This document shows, one piece after another, positions 19,862 to 28,007 of a DNA stretch of 64,000 bases (the stretch's first letter is position 1; each line of letters begins with the position of its first letter). The notes beneath the pieces were generated by a model that was given only the letters and a program-made list of their open reading frames with translations, was not told the DNA's origin and searched no databases. Where the stretch lies: contig CAMCVS010000003.1 in NCBI GenBank assembly GCA_945881965.1, positions 186,001 to 250,000 of the forward strand. The letters run 5' to 3'. Both the position numbers and the translations under genes were made by a program. The DNA comes from Paracoccus haematequi (GTDB lineage Bacteria > Pseudomonadota > Alphaproteobacteria > Rhodobacterales > Rhodobacteraceae).

Positions 19862-20081
19862 GGCGCGGCCTTTCGCACAGGCTTGCGTCGCGGGGGACAT
19901 TCCGGGGGAAATGACGATGCCCGCGACCTGAGGTCAGCGGGTAATGCAGATGCAGAGGGTGCACAACATGGTCATGCGCGGCATGTTAGGCGCGTTTCAT
20001 GCCGCTGCCAAGGTGGATTTGCAGGCGTTGACTCTGCCGCCCCCCGCTGGCCCTATCCGCGCAAACCTGAAAGGACGGACC

Positions 20082-21275
20082 ATGCAGGCATCGACGCGGA
20101 TCAGCGGTATTCTAGGCGGCGGAGGTGACGGCTGGGGGCTGTTCTATCGCGCGCGCGCCATGGTCGCGGCAGGGGTTCCGGTGACGGAACTGACGATTGG
20201 CGAGCATGACATCCGCACCGATCCGGTGATCCTTGATGCGATGGACCGCGCGGCGCGGGGGGGTGCCACGGGCTATGCCGCGATCCCCGGCACTGATGCG
20301 CTGCGCGATACGGTGGCGGCGCGCGTACAGGCGGCCACGGGCGTGGAAACCATGCGCGCCAATGTGCTGATCGTGCCGGGGGGGCAATCGGGGCTGTTCG
20401 CGGCGCATACTGCTGTCTTGGACGCGGGCGATACCGCGTTGTTCATTGATCCCTACTACGCCACCTATCCCGGCACCATCCGGGGCGTTGGTGCGGTCCC
20501 GCGCGCCGTGCCCGCCCGCCCCGAAGACGGGTTTCAGCCCCGCGCCGCTGATATCGCCGCCGCTGCACCCGGCGCGCGTAGCCTGCTGATCAACAGCCCG
20601 AACAATCCGACCGGGGTGATCTATACCCCCGCCACGCTGGACGGCATCGCGGGGGTCTGCCGCGACCATGACCTGTGGCTGATCTCGGACGAGGTCTATG
20701 ACACGCAGGTCTGGCAAGGCGCGCATGTCAGCCCGCGCGCCCTGCCCGGCATGGCGGACCGGACGCTGGTCGTGGGGTCGATGTCGAAAAGCCACGCCAT
20801 GACCGGCTCGCGCGTCGGCTGGATTATCGGGCCGCCCGAGATGATTGCGCATCTGACCGTGCTGTCCACGCATACCACCTATGGCGTGGCGGGGTTCGTG
20901 CAGGCGGCGGCGAAATTCGCGCTGGACCTTGGCCCCGCGTTCGAGGCGCAGGTGGCCGCGCCATTCCGCCGTCGCCGCCAGATCGCGCTGGACCTGCTGG
21001 CAGGGCAGAACATCGTCCGCGCCATCCCGCCCGACGGGGCGATGTACATGATGCTGGACCTGCGCGCGACGGGCCTGTCGGGCGAAGCATTTGCCGCCCA
21101 TCTGCTGGACACCCGCCAGATCGCGGTGATGCCGGGTGAAAGTTTCGGACACGCAGCGGCGGGGCATGTCCGCGTCGCGCTGACCGTGGATGATGCGCGC
21201 TTTACGGCGGCGTTTGCCGCGCTGCTGGAAACCGCTGCCGAACTGGCCCCTCAAGGAGACACCCATGAGACATGA
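20082..21275 (+). CDS. Class I/II pyridoxal-phosphate aminotransferase
   Basis: 397 residues with the AspC-like fold. The substrate-side motif is NSPNNPTGVIY, the PLP phenolate contacts are LISDEVYDTQ, and the Schiff-base lysine lies in SMSKSHAMTGSRVGW. The C-terminus carries the carboxylate-binding Arg in AGHVRVALTVDD. ATG 20082 follows AAAGGAC. The amino donor and acceptor cannot be told. The next gene (PEP mutase-like) starts inside its last codons, and an MttB-family methyltransferase follows, so it may act in degradation of a methylated amine or amino acid. That is inferred from position only. Confidence 0.87.
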   Translation: MQASTRISGILGGGGDGWGLFYRARAMVAAGVPVTELTIGEHDIRTDPVILDAMDRAARGGATGYAAIPGTDALRDTVAARVQAATGVETMRANVLIVPGGQSGLFAAHTAVLDAGDTALFIDPYYATYPGTIRGVGAVPRAVPARPEDGFQPRAADIAAAAPGARSLLINSPNNPTGVIYTPATLDGIAGVCRDHDLWLISDEVYDTQVWQGAHVSPRALPGMADRTLVVGSMSKSHAMTGSRVGWIIGPPEMIAHLTVLSTHTTYGVAGFVQAAAKFALDLGPAFEAQVAAPFRRRRQIALDLLAGQNIVRAIPPDGAMYMMLDLRATGLSGEAFAAHLLDTRQIAVMPGESFGHAAAGHVRVALTVDDARFTAAFAALLETAAELAPQGDTHET

Positions 21276-22080
21276 CCCCGGCTCCGCGTTTCGCGCCCTG
21301 CATGTGCCCGGCGATCCGTTCATCCTGGCCAATGTATGGGACGCCGGGTCGGCGCGGATGATGGTGGCGATGGGGGCACAGGCGATTGCCACCTCATCCG
21401 CTGCGCATGCCTTCACGCTGGGCCGCCCAGACGGCCGCGTGACGCGGGACGAGGCGCTGACCCATGCAGCGATGCTGGTGGCGGCAGTGAACGTGCCGGT
21501 ATCCGGCGATTTCGAGGCGGGCTATGGCGAAGCCCCCGAGGATGTGGCCGACACGGTGCGGCTGGCCTGTGAGGCCGGTCTGGCGGGGATATCCATCGAG
21601 GATGTGAACTCCGCCACTGCCGCGCCCTATCCGATGGCCGAGGCGGTCGCGCGGTTCCGCGCCGCCGCATCCGCTGCCCGCGCCCTGCCCCGCGATTTCG
21701 TGCTGGTGGCGCGCGCGGATGGCATCATGACCGGGCACTACGACATCGACGCGGCGATCCGCCGCCTGTTGGCCTTCGAAGCGGTGGGTGCCGATTGCCT
21801 TTACGCGCCGCTGCCAAAGACATGGGACGATCTGGCGCGCATCTGTGCGGCCACCCGCCTGCCGGTCAATGCGCTGGTTGCGGGGCCATATGCGCGCCAC
21901 AGCCGCGCGGATTACGCCGCCATCGGTGCGGCGCGGCTGTCGTTGGGGTCGAGCCTTGCACGTGTCACCCACCGCGCCATCCATGACGCGGGCACCGCCA
22001 TGTTCGGGGCGGGCGATTTCAGCCCGTTGGCCCACGGCCTGTCCGGGGCCAAGGTTGACGCGATGCTGCAGCCGGAATGA
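21265..22080 (+). CDS. PEP mutase / isocitrate lyase superfamily protein
   Basis: A 271-residue TIM-barrel protein of the ICL/PEPM superfamily. The magnesium-binding loop is VSGDFEAGYG and the second acidic site GISIEDVNS. The catalytic loop K-[KR]-C-G-H of isocitrate and methylisocitrate lyases is absent; the sequence after ED goes directly to SATAAPYPMAEA. It is therefore not an ordinary ICL and fits the PA4872-like or unassigned group of C-C/P-C lyases or decarboxylases. AAGGAGAC precedes ATG 21265, inside the end of the aminotransferase gene (11-nt overlap). The substrate is unknown. Confidence 0.82.
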   Translation: MRHDPGSAFRALHVPGDPFILANVWDAGSARMMVAMGAQAIATSSAAHAFTLGRPDGRVTRDEALTHAAMLVAAVNVPVSGDFEAGYGEAPEDVADTVRLACEAGLAGISIEDVNSATAAPYPMAEAVARFRAAASAARALPRDFVLVARADGIMTGHYDIDAAIRRLLAFEAVGADCLYAPLPKTWDDLARICAATRLPVNALVAGPYARHSRADYAAIGAARLSLGSSLARVTHRAIHDAGTAMFGAGDFSPLAHGLSGAKVDAMLQPE

Positions 22081-22287
22081 CGCGAATGCGACATCGCGTC
22101 GTTTTCCGCAAAGACGCGCGACGCAGCCTGACGCAGCGTGGGACGCAGAGGGTGACATGACAGATATGGCTTGGAAAATCACGCTGGTGGTTCGCACCAT
22201 TGGTGCCGAACGCGGGCGGGCGGCGCGCGGGGCTCCATTGGGCGGCTGACCGCGCCTGATCCCTTACCTTTGCCCGGAGATTTCCCG

Positions 22288-23823
22288 ATGACTGACCAAT
22301 CCCCCCGCCGTTCCGGTGGCCGTGACGCGCGCCGCAATGCCCGGTCCCATGCCCTGCCCGATGCCATGCGCCCGGTGCGCCCCGGCCTGTCCGGCGGGCA
22401 ATACAAACCCCTGTCGGATGCCGATGTGCTGCGCATCCACCATACCGCGCTGGATGCGCTGGAACAGATCGGGCTGGCCGATGCGCCGCCGTCGGGTGTT
22501 GAAATCCTGACCGGCGCGGGGGCTGTGCTGGGCGATGATGGCCGTATCCGGTTTCCCCGCGCGCTGGTCGAAGACATGCTGGCCAAGGCCGCGCGCGGCA
22601 TCACGCTTTATGGCCGCGACCCGCGTCATGATCTGGACCTGTCGGGCACCCGCGTGCATTACGGCACGGCCGGTGCGGCGGTGCATCTGGTTGACGTTCA
22701 TGGCCGCGAATACCGCGACAGCACGGTGCAAGATCTGCATGACGCCGCCCGCATCGCCGATCAGCTTGAAAACCTGCATTTCTTTCAGCGCGCCATGGTC
22801 TGCCGCGACATCCTTGATAACCGCGAGATGGACCTGAACACGATCTATGCCTGCTGCGCCGGGACGACCAAGCATGTCGGCGTGTCCTTTACCGACCCGG
22901 ATTATGTCGCGGACGGGTTCGACATGCTGCACCTGATCGCGGGCGGCGAGGCGCAATGGCGCGCGCGGCCCTTTGTCAGCAATTCCAACTGTTTCGTCGT
23001 GCCGCCGATGAAATTCGCCACCGAATCCTGCAAGGTGATGGAAGGCGTGATCGCAGGCGGCATGCCGGTGCTGTTGTTGTCGGCTGGCATGGCGGGGGCC
23101 ACTGCGCCCTCGACCGTGGCGGGGGCAATTGTGCAGGCGGTGGCCGAGTGCCTTGCGGGTGTTGTCTATGTCAACGCCATCGCACCCGGTCATCCGGCGA
23201 TCTTTGGTACTTGGCCCTTCGGGTTGGACCTGCGCACCGGGGCTATGACCGGCGGGTCGGGCGAACAGGCGCTGCTGACCGCAGGTTGCGCGCAGATGCA
23301 CCGGTTCTATGACCTGCCCGGTGGGGCTGCGGCGGGGATCGCGGATGCGAAACTGCCCGACATGCAGGCAGGCTGGGAACAGATGTGTTCCAACGTCATG
23401 GCGGGGCTCGCGGGGCTGAACATGATCTATGAGGCGGCGGGCATGCATGCGTCGCTCTTGGGCTTTTGCCACGAAAGCCTGATCCTGGGCGATGACATCA
23501 TCGGGCAGGCGCTGCGCTGTGTGCGCGGGATCGAGGTCACCGACGAGACGCTGGCACTCGAAGAAATCCGCGAGGTCTGCATCGGCGGGCCGGGGCATTA
23601 TCTGGGCACCGGCAACACGCTGTCGCGGATGCAGACGGATCACGTCTATCCCAGCCTTGGCGACCGCACCTCGCCAAAAGAATGGGTGGAAAAAGACCGC
23701 CCCGATCTGGTGGCCCGCGCCAGCGCGCGCAAGGCGGCGATCCTGTCAGAGGTGGCCGCCGCCCGGTTCGACCCCGCGACGGATGCAGCGATCCGCGCGC
23801 GGTTTGCGATCCATCTGGACTAA
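22288..23823 (+). CDS. Trimethylamine methyltransferase (MttB) family, non-pyrrolysine member
   Basis: A 511-residue TIM-barrel methyltransferase of the MttB superfamily, with HYGTAGAAVHLVDVHGREYRDST and a C-terminal QTDHVYPSLGDRTSP-type block. The frame is uninterrupted, with no in-frame TAG, so it lacks pyrrolysine and would act on quaternary amines such as glycine betaine or carnitine-like compounds, not trimethylamine. Such enzymes pass the methyl to a corrinoid protein; none is visible in this window. ATG 22288 has GGAG about 9 nt upstream. It lies 207 nt after the PEP mutase-like gene and is possibly separately promoted. Confidence 0.85.
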   Translation: MTDQSPRRSGGRDARRNARSHALPDAMRPVRPGLSGGQYKPLSDADVLRIHHTALDALEQIGLADAPPSGVEILTGAGAVLGDDGRIRFPRALVEDMLAKAARGITLYGRDPRHDLDLSGTRVHYGTAGAAVHLVDVHGREYRDSTVQDLHDAARIADQLENLHFFQRAMVCRDILDNREMDLNTIYACCAGTTKHVGVSFTDPDYVADGFDMLHLIAGGEAQWRARPFVSNSNCFVVPPMKFATESCKVMEGVIAGGMPVLLLSAGMAGATAPSTVAGAIVQAVAECLAGVVYVNAIAPGHPAIFGTWPFGLDLRTGAMTGGSGEQALLTAGCAQMHRFYDLPGGAAAGIADAKLPDMQAGWEQMCSNVMAGLAGLNMIYEAAGMHASLLGFCHESLILGDDIIGQALRCVRGIEVTDETLALEEIREVCIGGPGHYLGTGNTLSRMQTDHVYPSLGDRTSPKEWVEKDRPDLVARASARKAAILSEVAAARFDPATDAAIRARFAIHLD

Positions 23824-23878
23824 AACAGGCGCGCCTAAGACCTCATGAAATAGGGCGCGCCCCCCGCTGCCGCAGGGC

Positions 23879-23900
23879 GGCACCGCCGCAAGGCGGTGCC
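23879..23900. terminator. Bidirectional hairpin between convergent genes
   Basis: A perfect 9-bp stem (GGCACCGCC / GGCGGTGCC) with a GCAA tetraloop. It lies between the MttB-family gene and the convergent cyclophilin. There is no T-run, so its strength is uncertain. Confidence 0.55.
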
Positions 23901-23911
23901 TGTCAGACCCC

Positions 23912-24460
23912 TCAATCGGTGACGGTGACCTTCACCATCCGGTCCGGCTGTCCCACGACCTCGCCGTTGCGACCCGCGCCGCGCTTGATGGCATCGACCA
24001 CCTCCATGCCCGACGTCACGCGGCCCACCACCGTGTAACCCCCGTTCAGGTGCGGACCGGGCGCGAACATGATGAAAAATTGGCTGTTGGCGCTGTCGGG
24101 CGATTGCTTGCGCCCCATGCCAACGACGCCGCGATCAAACGGCACATTGGAAAACTCGGCCTTCAGGTCGGGCCGGGACGACCCGCCAAAGCCCGCCTGC
24201 CGCATGTCTGCGCCCAGCTTGCCAAAGGTCACGTCACCGGTTTGCGCCATGAAGCCGTCGATGACGCGGTGAAACACCACATCGTCATAAGCCCCTTCAG
24301 CGGCCAGCGCCGTGATCTGCGCGACATGGGCGGGGGCCACGTCTTCCAGCAGGTCGATCATGATCGTGCCATTGGCCCCCTCGCCCGCGACGTCGATCCT
24401 GAGGCCCGAAGCCGCCGCAGAGCTGGCCAGCAGGACAAGAGCCAGGACCGCGTTACGCAT
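23912..24460 (-). CDS. Periplasmic peptidyl-prolyl isomerase (cyclophilin)
   Basis: 182 residues. A cleavable signal peptide (MRNAVLALVLLASSAAAS, about 1-18) precedes a cyclophilin domain with the catalytic block VVFHRVIDGFMAQTGD and ANSQFFIMF. It would speed prolyl isomerisation of exported proteins. The first 8 nt overlap the end of the upstream cytoplasmic cyclophilin gene. The two proteins are clear paralogues, differing mainly in the signal peptide and the NENAW-type insertion, so this looks like a tandem duplication with one copy sent to the periplasm. Confidence 0.92.
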   Translation of the reverse strand: MRNAVLALVLLASSAAASGLRIDVAGEGANGTIMIDLLEDVAPAHVAQITALAAEGAYDDVVFHRVIDGFMAQTGDVTFGKLGADMRQAGFGGSSRPDLKAEFSNVPFDRGVVGMGRKQSPDSANSQFFIMFAPGPHLNGGYTVVGRVTSGMEVVDAIKRGAGRNGEVVGQPDRMVKVTVTD

Positions 24461-24959
24461 CGGCGGCCACCTTGACGCTGATCATGCGATCGGGGGCGGC
24501 AGGCGGTTCCCCGCGCGTGATGGCATCGACATGCTCCATGCCGGAAATCACCCGGCCATAGACCGTGTATTGCCGGTTCAGGAAATGGTTGTCGCCAAAA
24601 TTGATGAAGAACTGGCTGTTGGCCGAATTGGGGTTGGATGACCGCGCCGCGCCCAAGGTGCCGCGATCATGCGGGATGCCGGAAAACTCGGCCGGCACAT
24701 CGGGCAATTCCGACGCCCCGGTGCCCGCGCGGCGCGGGTTCCACGCGTTTTCCATATTGCCATGTTCCACATCGCCCGTTTGCGCCATGAAGCCGTCGAT
24801 CACCCGGTGAAACGCCACGTTGTCATATTTGCCCGCGCGCGCCAGTTCCTTGATGCGCGCGCAATGCAGCGGCGCGATATCGGGCAACAGCGCGATCACC
24901 ACGGTGCCGCCTTTCAGCTCCATCAGGATGGTGTTCTCGGGGTCCTTGATCTCGGGCAT
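24453..24959 (-). CDS. Cytoplasmic peptidyl-prolyl isomerase (cyclophilin)
   Basis: A 168-residue cyclophilin without a signal peptide. The catalytic block is VAFHRVIDGFMAQTGD (Arg of the HR pair), and NSANSQFFINFGDN forms the proline pocket. ATG 24959 has AGGAGAG upstream. A long frame continues upstream to 25760 but that is antisense to pgk and has no ribosome site. It is transcribed first of the two-gene cyclophilin unit, divergent from pgk with 120 nt between starts. It is the PpiB-type housekeeping enzyme of the cytoplasm. Confidence 0.93.
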   Translation of the reverse strand: MPEIKDPENTILMELKGGTVVIALLPDIAPLHCARIKELARAGKYDNVAFHRVIDGFMAQTGDVEHGNMENAWNPRRAGTGASELPDVPAEFSGIPHDRGTLGAARSSNPNSANSQFFINFGDNHFLNRQYTVYGRVISGMEHVDAITRGEPPAAPDRMISVKVAADA

Positions 24960-25079
24960 TGCTCTCTCCTGTGCCTTGTTAGCGCCGGAACCTAGGCCGG
25001 ATCGTCCGGCCTCGCAAGGCAGGTGTTGACGCGGGCGCGGGGCACTGCCTAACGGGGCACAACACGGGAGACAGTGATC

Positions 25080-26267
25080 ATGGCCTGGAAAACACTCGAC
25101 GACATGGATTTGGGCGGCAAGCGCGTTCTGACGCGGGTGGACATCAATGTGCCGGTGGAACATGGCATGGTCAGCGACACCACGCGGATCGACCGCATTG
25201 CTCCCACGGTGCTGGATATCCTCGCGCGCGGTGGGCGGCCGATCCTGATCGCGCATTTCGGGCGGCCCAACGGGCGCGTGGTGCTGGACATGTCGCTGCG
25301 GGTCTGTCTGTCGGCGCTGGAGGCGGCGTTGCAGCGCAAGGTGGCCTTTGTCGAAACGCTGGAAGGCGCCGAGGCGATGACCGAAGAGGTGGCCGCCGCA
25401 GATGTGATCCTGTTGGAAAACATCCGGTTTTATCCCGGCGAAGAGGCGAATGACCCGGCTTTTGCCGCCCGTCTGGCCAAGCTGGGCGATGTCTATTGCA
25501 ACGATGCGTTTTCGGCGGCGCACCGCGCCCATGCCTCGACCGAGGGGCTGGCGCATCACCTGCCCGCCTGCGCCGGACGTCTGATGGCAGCAGAGTTGCA
25601 GGCGCTGGAGGCCGCCCTGGGCGCGCCCACCCGGCCCGTCGTGGCGGTGGTGGGCGGGGCCAAGGTATCGTCCAAGCTGGACCTGTTGGGCAATCTGGTC
25701 AGCAAAGTGGATCATCTGGTGATCGGCGGCGGCATGGCCAACACGTTTTTGGCCGCGCAAGGGATCGCCGTGGGCCGGTCATTGTGCGAACATGATATGG
25801 CGCAGACCGCGCGCGACATTCTGGCCAAGGCAAAGGCTGCAGGCTGTGTCATTCATCTGCCGCTGGATGTGGTGGCGGCGACCGAGTTCAAGGCCGGGGC
25901 CGATCACGTCACCCTGCCCGCCACCGATTGCCCGCCCGACCGCATGATCCTTGACGCCGGACCGGCCACTGTCGCGGCTATCGGTGCCGTGTTCCGCGCC
26001 GCGCGCACCCTGATCTGGAACGGCCCGCTTGGCGCGTTCGAACTGACCCCCTTCGATGCGGCCACCAATTCCGCCGCCCAACTCGCCGCAGCCCAGACCC
26101 GCGCCGGACATCTGGTATCCGTCGCAGGCGGCGGCGACACCGTCTCGGCGCTGAACAAGGCAGGCGTGGTGGATGATTTCACCTATGTCTCGACCGCAGG
26201 CGGCGCGTTTCTGGAATGGATGGAGGGAAAGGTGCTGCCCGGTGTCGCCGCCCTGCACCAAGCCTGA
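25080..26267 (+). CDS. pgk: Phosphoglycerate kinase
   Basis: 395 residues, normal for bacterial Pgk. It converts 1,3-bisphosphoglycerate and ADP to 3-phosphoglycerate and ATP in glycolysis, and the reverse in gluconeogenesis. Signatures are [54 protein letters not shown] and the nucleotide loop [19 protein letters not shown] 25080 follows CGGGAG. GTG 25074 is in frame but less likely. It stands alone here and is not next to gap or fba. It is followed by a 300-nt repeat-containing gap. Confidence 0.96.
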   Translation: MAWKTLDDMDLGGKRVLTRVDINVPVEHGMVSDTTRIDRIAPTVLDILARGGRPILIAHFGRPNGRVVLDMSLRVCLSALEAALQRKVAFVETLEGAEAMTEEVAAADVILLENIRFYPGEEANDPAFAARLAKLGDVYCNDAFSAAHRAHASTEGLAHHLPACAGRLMAAELQALEAALGAPTRPVVAVVGGAKVSSKLDLLGNLVSKVDHLVIGGGMANTFLAAQGIAVGRSLCEHDMAQTARDILAKAKAAGCVIHLPLDVVAATEFKAGADHVTLPATDCPPDRMILDAGPATVAAIGAVFRAARTLIWNGPLGAFELTPFDAATNSAAQLAAAQTRAGHLVSVAGGGDTVSALNKAGVVDDFTYVSTAGGAFLEWMEGKVLPGVAALHQA

Positions 26268-26576
26268 TCCAGCGGAGCGGCTGCGCCGCGCATGATATCT
26301 CGCGGCCCGGCTGACGCCGGCGCGCTCGGGGTGCCTCCGGCGGGAGTATTTTTGGCAAGATGAAGCGGAAGCGCGGGCAGCCTGATGCGTCTTCTCTGGT
26401 TTCCAACTATCCCGGGGGACGGCGAAGCCGGGGGGCAGCGCCCCCTCCGCGCTGTCCGGCAAAACCGCGCCGTCGGCAAGAGCACGGCGATTTCAGGGAT
26501 TCCCAAAGCGATTCGGATATGCGAATCTGGTGGCGAGCGTCCGGCAGAGGCGCGTGAGCAGAGTGACCGTATCTTC
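26268..26576. repeat. 309-nt intergenic region carrying a Rhodobacteraceae-type repeat
   Basis: No supportable gene. At 26330-26455 it holds GTGCCTCCGGCGGGAGTATT followed by an A/T-rich box and TGAAGCGGAAGCG, then CAACTATCCCGGGGG and the hairpin half-sites CCGGGGGGC / GCGCCCCC. The CAACTATCCCGGGGG core is shared, in opposite orientation, with the repeat at 11684-11755. The TATTT-GGCAA-ATGAA part is shared with the element inside the GTA operon near 44977-45040. It probably ends pgk transcription. The last 100 nt should contain the promoter of the FtsB-like gene, but no clear -35/-10 was found. Confidence 0.7.
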
Positions 26577-26873
26577 ATGACCACCACCCGCCCTTCTGTG
26601 GGCCTGATCCTGTATTGGTGTGTCGCCCTGTTGCTGGGTGCGACCTTTGTCTTTGCCGCGATGCAGGGCAATTACGGGCTGTTCCGCCGCGCCGAGGTGC
26701 TGGCCGATACGCGCGTCCTGCAGGCGGAATTGGCCAGCTTGCAGGCCCGTGTCGCGCGGATGGAAAACCTGACCAAGCGGATGTCGGATGGCTATCTTGA
26801 CCTTGATCTGCTGGATGAACAGGCGCGGTCGGTGCTGGGGCTGCTGCGCGCCGATGAGGTTGTGATCCGCTGA
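26577..26873 (+). CDS. FtsB/DivIC-like septum formation initiator
   Basis: A 98-residue bitopic protein. Its short cytoplasmic N-terminus is followed by one membrane helix (about 10-30) and a periplasmic heptad coiled coil (LQAELASLQARVARMENLTKRM). It ends in a DLDLLDEQARSVLGL motif that is typical of the septum formation initiator family. FtsB bridges FtsL and FtsQ in the divisome. Its place directly upstream of pdhA is usual in alphaproteobacteria. ATG 26577 gives the family's normal length; the ribosome site is weak. Confidence 0.87.
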   Translation: MTTTRPSVGLILYWCVALLLGATFVFAAMQGNYGLFRRAEVLADTRVLQAELASLQARVARMENLTKRMSDGYLDLDLLDEQARSVLGLLRADEVVIR

Positions 26874-26950
26874 CGGCTGTGCGGCCTGTTGTGCGGACTG
26901 TCGGCGCGCCCGCTTTTTCACTCGCCATGCGGCGCGCAATGTTGTAGCGA

Positions 26951-26968
26951 TAGTTTAACACTAAACTA
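26951..26968. promoter_or_regulatory. Perfect 18-bp palindrome upstream of pdhA
   Basis: TAGTTTA-ACAC-TAAACTA, a perfect 7-bp inverted repeat with a 4-nt spacer, 37 nt before the pdhA start and just upstream of its ribosome site. It is AT-rich in a GC-rich background. The position suits a repressor operator overlapping the start of transcription. The regulator is not identifiable. Confidence 0.6.
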
Positions 26969-27005
26969 CTTTCGCTCTACATCTTTCGCCGCAGGAGGAC
27001 AGCCG

Positions 27006-27995
27006 ATGGCCGTCAAGAAACCCGCCGGTTCGCCGAATGTCTCGGCCGAGGCGCTGAAAGGCTATTACCGCGACATGCTGCTGATCCGGCGCTTTGAAGA
27101 AAAGGCGGGGCAGTTGTATGGCATGGGCCTGATCGGCGGGTTCTGCCACCTGTATATCGGGCAGGAAGCGGTGGTGGTCGGGCTGGAAGCCGCCGCCGAA
27201 CCCGGCGACAAGCGCATCACCAGCTACCGCGATCACGGCCATATGCTGGCCTGCGGGATGGACCCCGGCGGGGTGATGGCGGAACTGACCGGGCGGTCGG
27301 GGGGCTTGTCTAAGGGCAAGGGCGGGTCCATGCACATGTTTTCCAAGGAAAAACATTTCTATGGCGGGCATGGGATCGTCGGCGCGCAGGTGCCTTTGGG
27401 CGCGGGGCTGGCCTTCGCCGACAAGTATCTGGAAAACGGGCGCGTGACATTCGCCTATTTCGGCGATGGTGCGGCGAACCAGGGCCAGATCTATGAGACG
27501 TTCAACATGGCGGCGCTGTGGAAGCTGCCCTGTATCTTCGTGATCGAGAACAACCAGTATGCGATGGGCACGGCGCAGCGGCGGTCAACGTCCACGCCTG
27601 ATCTGTATACGCGCGGGCAGGCCTTTGGCATCCCCGGCGAGGCGGTCGATGGCATGGATGTGCTGGCGGTCAAGGCGGCGGGCGACAAGGCCGTGGCGCA
27701 TGCGCGGGCGGGCGAAGGCCCCTATATTCTTGAAATCAAGACCTATCGCTATCGCGGCCATTCGATGTCGGACCCCGCGAAATACCGCACCCGCGAAGAG
27801 GTGCAGAAAATCCGCGACGAAAAAGATGCGATTGAACATGTCCGCGACCTGTTGGTGGCAGGCGGCCATGCGACCGAGGATGACCTCAAGGCGATCGACA
27901 AAGAGATCAAGGAGATCGTCAACGCCGCCGCCGATTTCGCCCGCGAAAGCCCCGAGCCGGACCTGTCCGAGCTGTGGACCGACATTTACGCCTGA
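27006..27995 (+). CDS. pdhA: Pyruvate dehydrogenase E1 component, alpha subunit
   Basis: 329 residues. It forms the alpha2beta2 E1 with PdhB and decarboxylates pyruvate using thiamine diphosphate. The ThDP/Mg motif is GDGAANQGQIYETFNMAALW ending in the conserved asparagines (IENNQYAMGT). SYRDHGHMLACG and YRYRGHSMSDPAKYRT (phosphorylation-loop region) are also present. ATG 27006 follows GCAGGAGGAC. It is first of the pdhA-pdhB-pdhC operon, with a palindromic operator candidate just upstream. Confidence 0.96.
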   Translation: MAVKKPAGSPNVSAEALKGYYRDMLLIRRFEEKAGQLYGMGLIGGFCHLYIGQEAVVVGLEAAAEPGDKRITSYRDHGHMLACGMDPGGVMAELTGRSGGLSKGKGGSMHMFSKEKHFYGGHGIVGAQVPLGAGLAFADKYLENGRVTFAYFGDGAANQGQIYETFNMAALWKLPCIFVIENNQYAMGTAQRRSTSTPDLYTRGQAFGIPGEAVDGMDVLAVKAAGDKAVAHARAGEGPYILEIKTYRYRGHSMSDPAKYRTREEVQKIRDEKDAIEHVRDLLVAGGHATEDDLKAIDKEIKEIVNAAADFARESPEPDLSELWTDIYA

Positions 27996-28007
27996 GGAGA
28001 CAGCGCG

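Noticed and set aside
19925-19935. GACCTGAGGTC palindrome between cysS and the aminotransferase.
   Set aside because: Short (11 bp) and of GC-rich composition; expected by chance in 64 kb and without support from position.
22081-22287. Repeated GACGCAG-like words upstream of the MttB-family gene as a possible CRISPR or iteron array.
   Set aside because: Spacing is irregular, units are only 6-7 nt, and no cas or replication gene is near.
22288-23823. Possible pyrrolysine-containing trimethylamine methyltransferase.
   Set aside because: The frame has no in-frame TAG and is of full length without readthrough, so it belongs to the non-pyrrolysine branch.
26268-26576. Possible small RNA gene between pgk and the FtsB-like gene.
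   Set aside because: The structure is explained by intergenic repeat hairpins; no promoter or covarying fold could be supported.
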